Below are positions 46,138 through 60,866 of a stretch of 64,000 nt of DNA, in pieces (positions within the stretch are counted from its first letter, which is position 1; each line of letters begins with the position of its first letter). The DNA lies in the NCBI GenBank assembly GCA_037178625.1, contig CM074131.1, positions 620,001 through 684,000 on the forward strand. The letters run 5' to 3'. The notes under the pieces are model-generated. The model saw only the letters and a program-made list of their open reading frames with translations. It did not search any database and was not told where the DNA came from. A program made the translations under genes and the position numbers. Origin of the DNA: Skeletonema tropicum. Its lineage: Eukaryota; Bacillariophyta; Thalassiosirophyceae; Thalassiosirales; Thalassiosiraceae.

Positions 46138-47113
46138 ATGAAGCTCCTATTCGTCACCGCCGCCGCCGTTATGGCTGTCTTCGCCGCTGCTCCAGGCGCC
46201 GTTGCCTCTGTAAGTAGAATTATTTGGTTGATATGTTGTTGTCCTCTTTTTGCCTTTGCTTCTGCGCTCCTGCAACGCTGACCCCTCCTCCTTTTCCTGT
46301 TGCCATCTCCTATCCACCATGCACATGCAGTCCTCTAGAGCTAGAGGAGTCGACACCTACGACTCTGAATCCTCTTCATCTTTCGACGAGTACCCCCAAG
46401 ATTCTACCTTCTCTGCAGATGATAATGAGATGATGGACTTCCTCGAAAACCCTAACAACCCCAACTGCGATGGTATTGGACCTAACACTTGCGATAACCG
46501 TGTTGCGTGCGTATGGAGGTGTGCAACCAGGTCTTTTAGTGATAAAAGTCGTGGTTGCTGCAAATACAAAGCTGACCAACCCACGCCCCGCCCTCCTACA
46601 AGCGGTGGCACTTCTTTCGATGATGGTCTACGTGCAGGACGCAGTGAGGCAAACAGGCTTTGGCGTGTAGCTGGAAATACCTGTTCCAATGCCTGGGGAG
46701 ACTTCCAAAACAGCGTCAATCGCAGAATCCGTGATAAGGGGTGGAATAACAGCGGTAACTGGCGCACAAGAGCCTTCAATCAAGGTGCCAGAGCTGGTAT
46801 GAACGAGGTGGTCACCCAGAAGGAGAAAGAATGCTTCCATGACTCTGCTGACGAGTGCGTTGACTTGGGAGATGAGGCAGCCCGTATCCTCGCCTACAAA
46901 CATTGTGGCGGTTTTGGAACTTTATCCATCGGTGAACATTGGAGGAGAGAATGTCGTGCCGCTGCCATTGATCAATGCAGGGCACAAGTCCGCAATGAAG
47001 TCAGGAACGAATGTGGCAGCCCTAGTACTCAAGATCTCAGAAATCTTCAGAACAAGTGCAGGAATCAAGTTTTGACCATGATCGGAGACCGGGACTATTT
47101 CGAGGCCTATTAG
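46138..47113 (+). CDS. Secreted Cys-rich protein, array copy 4
   Basis: Exons 46138-46209 and 46331-47113, consensus protein. The spacer that follows has a 3-bp insertion (GATACTACAAATAATG) and a C-to-T change in GGTCTGCCGC. Confidence 0.88.
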
Positions 47114-47859
47114 ATGGATGGAGGATGGATGGTATACTTTGACCTGAATTAGATATGTTTGTCTTTGATACCGTTTACCTGAACCCGAACTAACATATTA
47201 TAGCCGATGCAGTTACAAGATCTACACGATAGAGAAGTTAAGTTTACCAGATATAGTAATATTATGTAATATGTACTTTCTTAAGAAATTGTTCACGCTT
47301 ACTCTTATGAACCATTGAACTGTGCCAACACCAACACCAAGAGAGAATGCATTGAGCTGTTTATCTACCATTTCAACTCGATCAATCAGACAACATGGAC
47401 ATGAAAGATACTACAAATAATGACTTTACTCGATACTATCTATCATTATTCTTTGTGCAGCGAGCGTCACACCGCTAGAAATAACTGCAACAAATACTTC
47501 CTCATCACTTTACTTGACAATGGAATGGTAAGTACATACGAAAGCTGAGAAAGCTGTGGAAGGAAGCAAGAACCGGACGGGAGTCTGAGCAGACACACGT
47601 CTGAATGAAAAAATAATGGACACGCACGCGACGCTCAACCAAGACCAACTCTCATCTCTCATCCAATCCGTGGCGCTATCCACTATGATGTATTGGTACC
47701 TTGCTCGATCATCTTGCTTACCAACATGATGATCTTGCTTTCTATGGAGGTGACCAAATGTTTGCCTGGGTCTGCCGCTGCCTTGTGAGGTGCCATAAAT
47801 TTTGCAAAGCAAAAAACACAACATCAAACAAAAACAACATAAGTACCAACAACTCAACA

Positions 47860-48835
47860 ATGAAGCTCCTATTCGTCACCGCCGCCGCCGTTATGGCTGT
47901 CTTCGCCGCTGCTCCAGGCGCCGTTGCCTCTGTAAGTAGAATTATTTGGTTGATATGTTGTTGTCCTCTTTTTGCCTTTGCTTCTGCGCTCCTGCAACGC
48001 TGACCCCTCCTCCTTTTCCTGTTGCCATCTCCTATCCACCATGCACATGCAGTCCTCTAGAGCTAGAGGAGTCGACACCTACGACTCTGAATCCTCTTCA
48101 TCTTTCGACGAGTACCCCCAAGATTCTACCTTCTCTGCAGATGATAATGAGATGATGGACTTCCTCGAAAACCCTAACAACCCCAACTGCGATGGTATTG
48201 GACCTAACACTTGCGATAACCGTGTTGCGTGCGTATGGAGGTGTGCAACCAGGTCTTTTAGTGATAAAAGTCGTGGTTGCTGCAAATACAAAGCTGACCA
48301 ACCCACGCCCCGCCCTCCTACAAGCGGTGGCACTTCTTTCGATGATGGTCTACGTGCAGGACGCAGTGAGGCAAACAGGCTTTGGCGTGTAGCTGGAAAT
48401 ACCTGTTCCAATGCCTGGGGAGACTTCCAAAACAGCGTCAATCGCAGAATCCGTGATAAGGGGTGGAATAACAGCGGTAACTGGCGCACAAGAGCCTTCA
48501 ATCAAGGTGCCAGAGCTGGTATGAACGAGGTGGTCACCCAGAAGGAGAAAGAATGCTTCCATGACTCTGCTGACGAGTGCGTTGACTTGGGAGATGAGGC
48601 AGCCCGTATCCTCGCCTACAAACATTGTGGCGGTTTTGGAACTTTATCCATCGGTGAACATTGGAGGAGAGAATGTCGTGCCGCTGCCATTGATCAATGC
48701 AGGGCACAAGTCCGCAATGAAGTCAGGAACGAATGTGGCAGCCCTAGTACTCAAGATCTCAGAAATCTTCAGAACAAGTGCAGGAATCAAGTTTTGACCA
48801 TGATCGGAGACCGGGACTATTTCGAGGCCTATTAG
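47860..48835 (+). CDS. Secreted Cys-rich protein, array copy 5
   Basis: Exons 47860-47931 and 48053-48835, consensus protein. The spacer that follows has GGTCCTGCCGC, one base longer than the usual GGTCCGCCGC. Confidence 0.88.
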
Positions 48836-49579
48836 ATGGATGGAGGATGGATGGTATACTTTGACCTGAATTAGATATGTTTGTCTTTGATACCGTTTAC
48901 CTGAACCCGAACTAACATATTATAGCCGATGCAGTTACAAGATCTACACGATAGAGAAGTTAAGTTTACCAGATATAGTAATATTATGTAATATGTACTT
49001 TCTTAAGAAATTGTTCACGCTTACTCTTATGAACCATTGAACTGTGCCAACACCAACACCAAGAGAGAATGCATTGAGCTGTTTATCTACCATTTCAACT
49101 CGATCAATCAGACAACATGGACATGAAAGATACAAATAATGACTTTACTCGATACTATCTATCATTATTCTTTGTGCAGCGAGCGTCACACCGCTAGAAA
49201 TAACTGCAACAAATACTTCCTCATCACTTTACTTGACAATGGAATGGTAAGTACATACGAAAGCTGAGAAAGCTGTGGAAGGAAGCAAGAACCGGACGGG
49301 AGTCTGAGCAGACACACGTCTGAATGAAAAAATAATGGACACGCACGCGACGCTCAACCAAGACCAACTCTCATCTCTCATCCAATCCGTGGCGCTATCC
49401 ACTATGATGTATTGGTACCTTGCTCGATCATCTTGCTTACCAACATGATGATCTTGCTTTCTATGGAGGTGACCAAATGTTTGCCTGGGTCCTGCCGCTG
49501 CCTTGTGAGGTGCCATAAATTTTGCAAAGCAAAAAACACAACATCAAACAAAAACAACATAAGTACCAACAACTCAACA

Positions 49580-50555
49580 ATGAAGCTCCTATTCGTCACC
49601 GCCGCCGCCGTTATGGCTGTCTTCGCCGCTGCTCCAGGCGCCGTTGCCTCTGTAAGTAGAATTATTTGGTTGATATGTTGTTGTCCTCTTTTTGCCTTTG
49701 CTTCTGCGCTCCTGCAACGCTGACCCCTCCTCCTTTTCCTGTTGCCATCTCCTATCCACCATGCACATGCAGTCCTCTAGAGCTAGAGGAGTCGACACCT
49801 ACGACTCTGAATCCTCTTCATCTTTCGACGAGTACCCCCAAGATTCTACCTTCTCTGCAGATGATAATGAGATGATGGACTTCCTCGAAAACCCTAACAA
49901 CCCCAACTGCGATGGTATTGGACCTAACACTTGCGATAACCGTGTTGCGTGCGTATGGAGGTGTGCAACCAGGTCTTTTAGTGATAAAAGTCGTGGTTGC
50001 TGCAAATACAAAGCTGACCAACCCACGCCCCGCCCTCCTACAAGCGGTGGCACTTCTTTCGATGATGGTCTACGTGCAGGACGCAGTGAGGCAAACAGGC
50101 TTTGGCGTGTAGCTGGAAATACCTGTTCCAATGCCTGGGGAGACTTCCAAAACAGCGTCAATCGCAGAATCCGTGATAAGGGGTGGAATAACAGCGGTAA
50201 CTGGCGCACAAGAGCCTTCAATCAAGGTGCCAGAGCTGGTATGAACGAGGTGGTCACCCAGAAGGAGAAAGAATGCTTCCATGACTCTGCTGACGAGTGC
50301 GTTGACTTGGGAGATGAGGCAGCCCGTATCCTCGCCTACAAACATTGTGGCGGTTTTGGAACTTTATCCATCGGTGAACATTGGAGGAGAGAATGTCGTG
50401 CCGCTGCCATTGATCAATGCAGGGCACAAGTCCGCAATGAAGTCAGGAACGAATGTGGCAGCCCTAGTACTCAAGATCTCAGAAATCTTCAGAACAAGTG
50501 CAGGAATCAAGTTTTGACCATGATCGGAGACCGGGACTATTTCGAGGCCTATTAG
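49580..50555 (+). CDS. Secreted Cys-rich protein, array copy 6
   Basis: Exons 49580-49651 and 49773-50555, consensus protein. The spacer variant returns to ACCAAGACC after this copy. Confidence 0.88.
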
Positions 50556-51298
50556 ATGGATGGAGGATGGATGGTATACTTTGACCTGAATTAGATATGT
50601 TTGTCTTTGATACCGTTTACCTGAACCCGAACTAACATATTATAGCCGATGCAGTTACAAGATCTACACGATAGAGAAGTTAAGTTTACCAGATATAGTA
50701 ATATTATGTAATATGTACTTTCTTAAGAAATTGTTCACGCTTACTCTTATGAACCATTGAACTGTGCCAACACCAAGACCAAGAGAGAATGCATTGAGCT
50801 GTTTATCTACCATTTCAACTCGATCAATCAGACAACATGGACATGAAAGATACAAATAATGACTTTACTCGATACTATCTATCATTATTCTTTGTGCAGC
50901 GAGCGTCACACCGCTAGAAATAACTGCAACAAATACTTCCTCATCACTTTACTTGACAATGGAATGGTAAGTACATACGAAAGCTGAGAAAGCTGTGGAA
51001 GGAAGCAAGAACCGGACGGGAGTCTGAGCAGACACACGTCTGAATGAAAAAATAATGGACACGCACGCGACGCTCAACCAAGACCAACTCTCATCTCTCA
51101 TCCAATCCGTGGCGCTATCCACTATGATGTATTGGTACCTTGCTCGATCATCTTGCTTACCAACATGATGATCTTGCTTTCTATGGAGGTGACCAAATGT
51201 TTGCCTGGGTCCGCCGCTGCCTTGTGAGGTGCCATAAATTTTGCAAAGCAAAAAACACAACATCAAACAAAAACAACATAAGTACCAACAACTCAACA

Positions 51299-52274
51299 AT
51301 GAAGCTCCTATTCGTCACCGCCGCCGCCGTTATGGCTGTCTTCGCCGCTGCTCCAGGCGCCGTTGCCTCTGTAAGTAGAATTATTTGGTTGATATGTTGT
51401 TGTCCTCTTTTTGCCTTTGCTTCTGCGCTCCTGCAACGCTGACCCCTCCTCCTTTTCCTGTTGCCATCTCCTATCCACCATGCACATGCAGTCCTCTAGA
51501 GCTAGAGGAGTCGACACCTACGACTCTGAATCCTCTTCATCTTTCGACGAGTACCCCCAAGATTCTACCTTCTCTGCAGATGATAATGAGATGATGGACT
51601 TCCTCGAAAACCCTAACAACCCCAACTGCGATGGTATTGGACCTAACACTTGCGATAACCGTGTTGCGTGCGTATGGAGGTGTGCAACCAGGTCTTTTAG
51701 TGATAAAAGTCGTGGTTGCTGCAAATACAAAGCTGACCAACCCACGCCCCGCCCTCCTACAAGCGGTGGCACTTCTTTCGATGATGGTCTACGTGCAGGA
51801 CGCAGTGAGGCAAACAGGCTTTGGCGTGTAGCTGGAAATACCTGTTCCAATGCCTGGGGAGACTTCCAAAACAGCGTCAATCGCAGAATCCGTGATAAGG
51901 GGTGGAATAACAGCGGTAACTGGCGCACAAGAGCCTTCAATCAAGGTGCCAGAGCTGGTATGAACGAGGTGGTCACCCAGAAGGAGAAAGAATGCTTCCA
52001 TGACTCTGCTGACGAGTGCGTTGACTTGGGAGATGAGGCAGCCCGTATCCTCGCCTACAAACATTGTGGCGGTTTTGGAACTTTATCCATCGGTGAACAT
52101 TGGAGGAGAGAATGTCGTGCCGCTGCCATTGATCAATGCAGGGCACAAGTCCGCAATGAAGTCAGGAACGAATGTGGCAGCCCTAGTACTCAAGATCTCA
52201 GAAATCTTCAGAACAAGTGCAGGAATCAAGTTTTGACCATGATCGGAGACCGGGACTATTTCGAGGCCTATTAG
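51299..52274 (+). CDS. Secreted Cys-rich protein, array copy 7
   Basis: Exons 51299-51370 and 51492-52274, consensus protein. The spacer that follows shares the CTGACTG change with the spacer after copy 3. Confidence 0.88.
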
Positions 52275-53017
52275 ATGGATGGAGGATGGATGGTATACTT
52301 TGACCTGAATTAGATATGTTTGTCTTTGATACCGTTTACCTGAACCCGAACTAACATATTATAGCCGATGCAGTTACAAGATCTACACGATAGAGAAGTT
52401 AAGTTTACCAGATATAGTAATATTATGTAATATGTACTTTCTTAAGAAATTGTTCACGCTTACTCTTATGAACCATTGAACTGTGCCAACACCAAGACCA
52501 AGAGAGAATGCATTGAGCTGTTTATCTACCATTTCAACTCGATCAATCAGACAACATGGACATGAAAGATACAAATAATGACTTTACTCGATACTATCTA
52601 TCATTATTCTTTGTGCAGCGAGCGTCACACCGCTAGAAATAACTGCAACAAATACTTCCTCATCACTTTACTTGACAATGGAATGGTAAGTACATACGAA
52701 AGCTGAGAAAGCTGTGGAAGGAAGCAAGAACCGGACGGGAGTCTGAGCAGACACACGTCTGACTGAAAAAATAATGGACACGCACGCGACGCTCAACCAA
52801 GACCAACTCTCATCTCTCATCCAATCCGTGGCGCTATCCACTATGATGTATTGGTACCTTGCTCGATCATCTTGCTTACCAACATGATGATCTTGCTTTC
52901 TATGGAGGTGACCAAATGTTTGCCTGGGTCCGCCGCTGCCTTGTGAGGTGCCATAAATTTTGCAAAGCAAAAAACACAACATCAAACAAAAACAACATAA
53001 GTACCAACAACTCAACA

Positions 53018-53992
53018 ATGAAGCTCCTATTCGTCACCGCCGCCGCCGTTATGGCTGTCTTCGCCGCTGCTCCAGGCGCCGTTGCCTCTGTAAGTAGAAT
53101 TATTTGGTTGATATGTTGTTGTCCTCTTTTTGCCTTTGCTTCTGCGCTCCTGCAACGCTGACCCCTCCTCCTTTTCCTGTTGCCATCTCCTATCCACCAT
53201 GCACATGCAGTCCTCTAGAGCTAGAGGAGTCGACACCTACGACTCTGAATCCTCTTCATCTTTCGACGAGTACCCCCAAGATTCTACCTTCTCTGCAGAT
53301 GATAATGAGATGATGGACTTCCTCGAAAACCCTAACAACCCCAACTGCGATGGTATTGGACCTAACACTTGCGATAACCGTGTTGCGTGCGTATGGAGGT
53401 GTGCAACCAGGTCTTTTAGTGATAAAAGTCGTGGTTGCTGCAAATACAAAGCTGACCAACCCACGCCCCGCCCTCCTACAAGCGGTGGCACTTCTTTCGA
53501 TGATGGTCTACGTGCAGGACGCAGTGAGGCAAACAGGCTTTGGCGTGTAGCTGGAAATACCTGTTCCAATGCCTGGGGAGACTTCCAAAACAGCGTCAAT
53601 CGCAGAATCCGTGATAAGGGGTGGAATAACAGCGGTAACTGGCGCACAAGAGCCTTCAATCAAGGTGCCAGAGCTGGTATGAACGAGGTGGTCACCCAGA
53701 AGGAGAAAGAATGCTTCCATGACTCTGCTGACGAGTGCGTTGACTTGGGAGATGAGGCAGCCCGTATCCTCGCCTACAAACATTGTGGCGGTTTGGAACT
53801 TTATCCATCGGTGAACATTGGAGGAGAGAATGTCGTGCCGCTGCCATTGATCAATGCAGGGCACAAGTCCGCAATGAAGTCAGGAACGAATGTGGCAGCC
53901 CTAGTACTCAAGATCTCAGAAATCTTCAGAACAAGTGCAGGAATCAAGTTTTGACCATGATCGGAGACCGGGACTATTTCGAGGCCTATTAG
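53018..53992 (+). CDS. Secreted Cys-rich protein, array copy 8, frameshifted near the C-terminus
   Basis: Exons 53018-53089 and 53211-53992. One T is missing from the TTTT run at about 53791 (GGCGGTTTGG). As written, the last 65 or so residues are replaced by an unrelated tail ending at 53954, and four conserved Cys are lost. The original frame and its stop at 53990-53992 are intact downstream. A homopolymer consensus error is more likely than a true mutation. Confidence 0.75.
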
Positions 53993-54734
53993 ATGGATGG
54001 AGGATGGATGGTATACTTTGACCTGAATTAGATATGTTTGTCTTTGATACCGTTTACCTGAACCCGAACTAACATATTATAGCCGATGCAGTTACAAGAT
54101 CTACACGATAGAGAAGTTAAGTTTACCAGATATAGTAATATTATGTAATATGTACTTTCTTAAGAAATTGTTCACGCTTACTCTTATGAACCATTGAACT
54201 GTGCCAACACCAAGACCAAGAGAGAATGCATTGAGCTGTTTATCTACCATTTCAACTCGATCAATCAGACAACATGGACATGAAAGATACAAATAATGAC
54301 TTTACTCGATACTATCTATCATTATTCTTTGTGCAGCGAGCGTCACACCGCTAGAAATAACTGCAACAAATACTTCCTCATCACTTTACTTGACAATGGA
54401 ATGGTAAGTACATACGAAAGCTGAGAAAGCTGTGGAAGGAAGCAAGAACCGGACGGGAGTCTGAGCAGACACACGTCTGAATGAAAAAATAATGGACACG
54501 CACGCGACGCTCAACCAAGACCAACTCTCATCTCTCATCCAATCCGTGGCGCTATCCACTATGATGTATTGGTACCTTGCTCGATCATCTTGCTTACCAA
54601 CATGATGATCTTGCTTTCTATGGAGGTGACCAAATGTTTGCCTGGGTCCGCCGCTGCCTTGTGAGGTGCCATAAATTTTGCAAAGCAAAAACACAACATC
54701 AAACAAAAACAACATAAGTACCAACAACTCAACA

Positions 54735-55709
54735 ATGAAGCTCCTATTCGTCACCGCCGCCGCCGTTATGGCTGTCTTCGCCGCTGCTCCAGGCGCCGTT
54801 GCCTCTGTAAGTAGAATTATTTGGTTGATATGTTGTTGTCCTCTTTTTGCCTTTGCTTCTGCGCTCCTGCAACGCTGACCCCTCCTCCTTTTCCTGTTGC
54901 CATCTCCTATCCACCATGCACATGCAGTCCTCTAGAGCTAGAGGAGTCGACACCTACGACTCTGAATCCTCTTCATCTTTCGACGAGTACCCCAAGATTC
55001 TACCTTCTCTGCAGATGATAATGAGATGATGGACTTCCTCGAAAACCCTAACAACCCCAACTGCGATGGTATTGGACCTAACACTTGCGATAACCGTGTT
55101 GCGTGCGTATGGAGGTGTGCAACCAGGTCTTTTAGTGATAAAAGTCGTGGTTGCTGCAAATACAAAGCTGACCAACCCACGCCCCGCCCTCCTACAAGCG
55201 GTGGCACTTCTTTCGATGATGGTCTACGTGCAGGACGCAGTGAGGCAAACAGGCTTTGGCGTGTAGCTGGAAATACCTGTTCCAATGCCTGGGGAGACTT
55301 CCAAAACAGCGTCAATCGCAGAATCCGTGATAAGGGGTGGAATAACAGCGGTAACTGGCGCACAAGAGCCTTCAATCAAGGTGCCAGAGCTGGTATGAAC
55401 GAGGTGGTCACCCAGAAGGAGAAAGAATGCTTCCATGACTCTGCTGACGAGTGCGTTGACTTGGGAGATGAGGCAGCCCGTATCCTCGCCTACAAACATT
55501 GTGGCGGTTTTGGAACTTTATCCATCGGTGAACATTGGAGGAGAGAATGTCGTGCCGCTGCCATTGATCAATGCAGGGCACAAGTCCGCAATGAAGTCAG
55601 GAACGAATGTGGCAGCCCTAGTACTCAAGATCTCAGAAATCTTCAGAACAAGTGCAGGAATCAAGTTTTGACCATGATCGGAGACCGGGACTATTTCGAG
55701 GCCTATTAG
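54735..55709 (+). CDS. Secreted Cys-rich protein, array copy 9, frameshifted in the acidic leader
   Basis: Exons 54735-54806 and 54928-55709. One C is missing from the CCCCC run at 54990-54993. As written, translation stops at 55029 after the signal peptide and acidic leader, losing both Cys domains. All downstream sequence is intact and matches the consensus. The spacer before it also lacks one A. As in copy 8, the lesion is at a homopolymer. Confidence 0.75.
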
Positions 55710-56452
55710 ATGGATGGAGGATGGATGGTATACTTTGACCTGAATTAGATATGTTTGTCTTTGATACCGTTTACCTGAACCCGAACTAACATATTATAGC
55801 CGATGCAGTTACAAGATCTACACGATAGAGAAGTTAAGTTTACCAGATATAGTAATATTATGTAATATGTACTTTCTTAAGAAATTGTTCACGCTTACTC
55901 TTATGAACCATTGAACTGTGCCAACACCAAGACCAAGAGAGAATGCATTGAGCTGTTTATCTACCATTTCAACTCGATCAATCAGACAACATGGACATGA
56001 AAGATACAAATAATGACTTTACTCGATACTATCTATCATTATTCTTTGTGCAGCGAGCGTCACACCGCTAGAAATAACTGCAACAAATACTTCCTCATCA
56101 CTTTACTTGACAATGGAATGGTAAGTACATACGAAAGCTGAGAAAGCTGTGGAAGGAAGCAAGAACCGGACGGGAGTCTGAGCAGACACACGTCTGAATG
56201 AAAAAATAATGGACACGCACGCGACGCTCAACCAAGACCAACTCTCATCTCTCATCCAATCCGTGGCGCTATCCACTATGATGTATTGGTACCTTGCTCG
56301 ATCATCTTGCTTACCAACATGATGATCTTGCTTTCTATGGAGGTGACCAAATGTTTGCCTGGGTCCGCCGCTGCCTTGTGAGGTGCCATAAATTTTGCAA
56401 AGCAAAAAACACAACATCAAACAAAAACAACATAAGTACCAACAACTCAACA

Positions 56453-57428
56453 ATGAAGCTCCTATTCGTCACCGCCGCCGCCGTTATGGCTGTCTTCGCC
56501 GCTGCTCCAGGCGCCGTTGCCTCTGTAAGTAGAATTATTTGGTTGATATGTTGTTGTCCTCTTTTTGCCTTTGCTTCTGCGCTCCTGCAACGCTGACCCC
56601 TCCTCCTTTTCCTGTTGCCATCTCCTATCCACCATGCACATGCAGTCCTCTAGAGCTAGAGGAGTCGACACCTACGACTCTGAATCCTCTTCATCTTTCG
56701 ACGAGTACCCCCAAGATTCTACCTTCTCTGCAGATGATAATGAGATGATGGACTTCCTCGAAAACCCTAACAACCCCAACTGCGATGGTATTGGACCTAA
56801 CACTTGCGATAACCGTGTTGCGTGCGTATGGAGGTGTGCAACCAGGTCTTTTAGTGATAAAAGTCGTGGTTGCTGCAAATACAAAGCTGACCAACCCACG
56901 CCCCGCCCTCCTACAAGCGGTGGCACTTCTTTCGATGATGGTCTACGTGCAGGACGCAGTGAGGCAAACAGGCTTTGGCGTGTAGCTGGAAATACCTGTT
57001 CCAATGCCTGGGGAGACTTCCAAAACAGCGTCAATCGCAGAATCCGTGATAAGGGGTGGAATAACAGCGGTAACTGGCGCACAAGAGCCTTCAATCAAGG
57101 TGCCAGAGCTGGTATGAACGAGGTGGTCACCCAGAAGGAGAAAGAATGCTTCCATGACTCTGCTGACGAGTGCGTTGACTTGGGAGATGAGGCAGCCCGT
57201 ATCCTCGCCTACAAACATTGTGGCGGTTTTGGAACTTTATCCATCGGTGAACATTGGAGGAGAGAATGTCGTGCCGCTGCCATTGATCAATGCAGGGCAC
57301 AAGTCCGCAATGAAGTCAGGAACGAATGTGGCAGCCCTAGTACTCAAGATCTCAGAAATCTTCAGAACAAGTGCAGGAATCAAGTTTTGACCATGATCGG
57401 AGACCGGGACTATTTCGAGGCCTATTAG
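56453..57428 (+). CDS. Secreted Cys-rich protein, array copy 10
   Basis: Exons 56453-56524 and 56646-57428, consensus protein with no lesion seen. Confidence 0.88.
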
Positions 57429-58171
57429 ATGGATGGAGGATGGATGGTATACTTTGACCTGAATTAGATATGTTTGTCTTTGATACCGTTTACCTGAACC
57501 CGAACTAACATATTATAGCCGATGCAGTTACAAGATCTACACGATAGAGAAGTTAAGTTTACCAGATATAGTAATATTATGTAATATGTACTTTCTTAAG
57601 AAATTGTTCACGCTTACTCTTATGAACCATTGAACTGTGCCAACACCAAGACCAAGAGAGAATGCATTGAGCTGTTTATCTACCATTTCAACTCGATCAA
57701 TCAGACAACATGGACATGAAAGATACAAATAATGACTTTACTCGATACTATCTATCATTATTCTTTGTGCAGCGAGCGTCACACCGCTAGAAATAACTGC
57801 AACAAATACTTCCTCATCACTTTACTTGACAATGGAATGGTAAGTACATACGAAAGCTGAGAAAGCTGTGGAAGGAAGCAAGAACCGGACGGGAGTCTGA
57901 GCAGACACACGTCTGAATGAAAAAATAATGGACACGCACGCGACGCTCAACCAAGACCAACTCTCATCTCTCATCCAATCCGTGGCGCTATCCACTATGA
58001 TGTATTGGTACCTTGCTCGATCATCTTGCTTACCAACATGATGATCTTGCTTTCTATGGAGGTGACCAAATGTTTGCCTGGGTCCGCCGCTGCCTTGTGA
58101 GGTGCCATAAATTTTGCAAAGCAAAAAACACAACATCAAACAAAAACAACATAAGTACCAACAACTCAACA

Positions 58172-59147
58172 ATGAAGCTCCTATTCGTCACCGCCGCCGC
58201 CGTTATGGCTGTCTTCGCCGCTGCTCCAGGCGCCGTTGCCTCTGTAAGTAGAATTATTTGGTTGATATGTTGTTGTCCTCTTTTTGCCTTTGCTTCTGCG
58301 CTCCTGCAACGCTGACCCCTCCTCCTTTTCCTGTTGCCATCTCCTATCCACCATGCACATGCAGTCCTCTAGAGCTAGAGGAGTCGACACCTACGACTCT
58401 GAATCCTCTTCATCTTTCGACGAGTACCCCCAAGATTCTACCTTCTCTGCAGATGATAATGAGATGATGGACTTCCTCGAAAACCCTAACAACCCCAACT
58501 GCGATGGTATTGGACCTAACACTTGCGATAACCGTGTTGCGTGCGTATGGAGGTGTGCAACCAGGTCTTTTAGTGATAAAAGTCGTGGTTGCTGCAAATA
58601 CAAAGCTGACCAACCCACGCCCCGCCCTCCTACAAGCGGTGGCACTTCTTTCGATGATGGTCTACGTGCAGGACGCAGTGAGGCAAACAGGCTTTGGCGT
58701 GTAGCTGGAAATACCTGTTCCAATGCCTGGGGAGACTTCCAAAACAGCGTCAATCGCAGAATCCGTGATAAGGGGTGGAATAACAGCGGTAACTGGCGCA
58801 CAAGAGCCTTCAATCAAGGTGCCAGAGCTGGTATGAACGAGGTGGTCACCCAGAAGGAGAAAGAATGCTTCCATGACTCTGCTGACGAGTGCGTTGACTT
58901 GGGAGATGAGGCAGCCCGTATCCTCGCCTACAAACATTGTGGCGGTTTTGGAACTTTATCCATCGGTGAACATTGGAGGAGAGAATGTCGTGCCGCTGCC
59001 ATTGATCAATGCAGGGCACAAGTCCGCAATGAAGTCAGGAACGAATGTGGCAGCCCTAGTACTCAAGATCTCAGAAATCTTCAGAACAAGTGCAGGAATC
59101 AAGTTTTGACCATGATCGGAGACCGGGACTATTTCGAGGCCTATTAG
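58172..59147 (+). CDS. Secreted Cys-rich protein, array copy 11
   Basis: Exons 58172-58243 and 58365-59147, consensus protein with no lesion seen. Confidence 0.88.
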
Positions 59148-59890
59148 ATGGATGGAGGATGGATGGTATACTTTGACCTGAATTAGATATGTTTGTCTTT
59201 GATACCGTTTACCTGAACCCGAACTAACATATTATAGCCGATGCAGTTACAAGATCTACACGATAGAGAAGTTAAGTTTACCAGATATAGTAATATTATG
59301 TAATATGTACTTTCTTAAGAAATTGTTCACGCTTACTCTTATGAACCATTGAACTGTGCCAACACCAAGACCAAGAGAGAATGCATTGAGCTGTTTATCT
59401 ACCATTTCAACTCGATCAATCAGACAACATGGACATGAAAGATACAAATAATGACTTTACTCGATACTATCTATCATTATTCTTTGTGCAGCGAGCGTCA
59501 CACCGCTAGAAATAACTGCAACAAATACTTCCTCATCACTTTACTTGACAATGGAATGGTAAGTACATACGAAAGCTGAGAAAGCTGTGGAAGGAAGCAA
59601 GAACCGGACGGGAGTCTGAGCAGACACACGTCTGAATGAAAAAATAATGGACACGCACGCGACGCTCAACCAAGACCAACTCTCATCTCTCATCCAATCC
59701 GTGGCGCTATCCACTATGATGTATTGGTACCTTGCTCGATCATCTTGCTTACCAACATGATGATCTTGCTTTCTATGGAGGTGACCAAATGTTTGCCTGG
59801 GTCCGCCGCTGCCTTGTGAGGTGCCATAAATTTTGCAAAGCAAAAAACACAACATCAAACAAAAACAACATAAGTACCAACAACTCAACA

Positions 59891-60866
59891 ATGAAGCTCC
59901 TATTCGTCACCGCCGCCGCCGTTATGGCTGTCTTCGCCGCTGCTCCAGGCGCCGTTGCCTCTGTAAGTAGAATTATTTGGTTGATATGTTGTTGTCCTCT
60001 TTTTGCCTTTGCTTCTGCGCTCCTGCAACGCTGACCCCTCCTCCTTTTCCTGTTGCCATCTCCTATCCACCATGCACATGCAGTCCTCTAGAGCTAGAGG
60101 AGTCGACACCTACGACTCTGAATCCTCTTCATCTTTCGACGAGTACCCCCAAGATTCTACCTTCTCTGCAGATGATAATGAGATGATGGACTTCCTCGAA
60201 AACCCTAACAACCCCAACTGCGATGGTATTGGACCTAACACTTGCGATAACCGTGTTGCGTGCGTATGGAGGTGTGCAACCAGGTCTTTTAGTGATAAAA
60301 GTCGTGGTTGCTGCAAATACAAAGCTGACCAACCCACGCCCCGCCCTCCTACAAGCGGTGGCACTTCTTTCGATGATGGTCTACGTGCAGGACGCAGTGA
60401 GGCAAACAGGCTTTGGCGTGTAGCTGGAAATACCTGTTCCAATGCCTGGGGAGACTTCCAAAACAGCGTCAATCGCAGAATCCGTGATAAGGGGTGGAAT
60501 AACAGCGGTAACTGGCGCACAAGAGCCTTCAATCAAGGTGCCAGAGCTGGTATGAACGAGGTGGTCACCCAGAAGGAGAAAGAATGCTTCCATGACTCTG
60601 CTGACGAGTGCGTTGACTTGGGAGATGAGGCAGCCCGTATCCTCGCCTACAAACATTGTGGCGGTTTTGGAACTTTATCCATCGGTGAACATTGGAGGAG
60701 AGAATGTCGTGCCGCTGCCATTGATCAATGCAGGGCACAAGTCCGCAATGAAGTCAGGAACGAATGTGGCAGCCCTAGTACTCAAGATCTCAGAAATCTT
60801 CAGAACAAGTGCAGGAATCAAGTTTTGACCATGATCGGAGACCGGGACTATTTCGAGGCCTATTAG
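59891..60866 (+). CDS. Secreted Cys-rich protein, array copy 12
   Basis: Exons 59891-59962 and 60084-60866, consensus protein. The spacer that follows has a patch of different sequence at about 61450-61483 (GCTATATCTTCTTGCATTC), the largest spacer difference in the array. Confidence 0.88.
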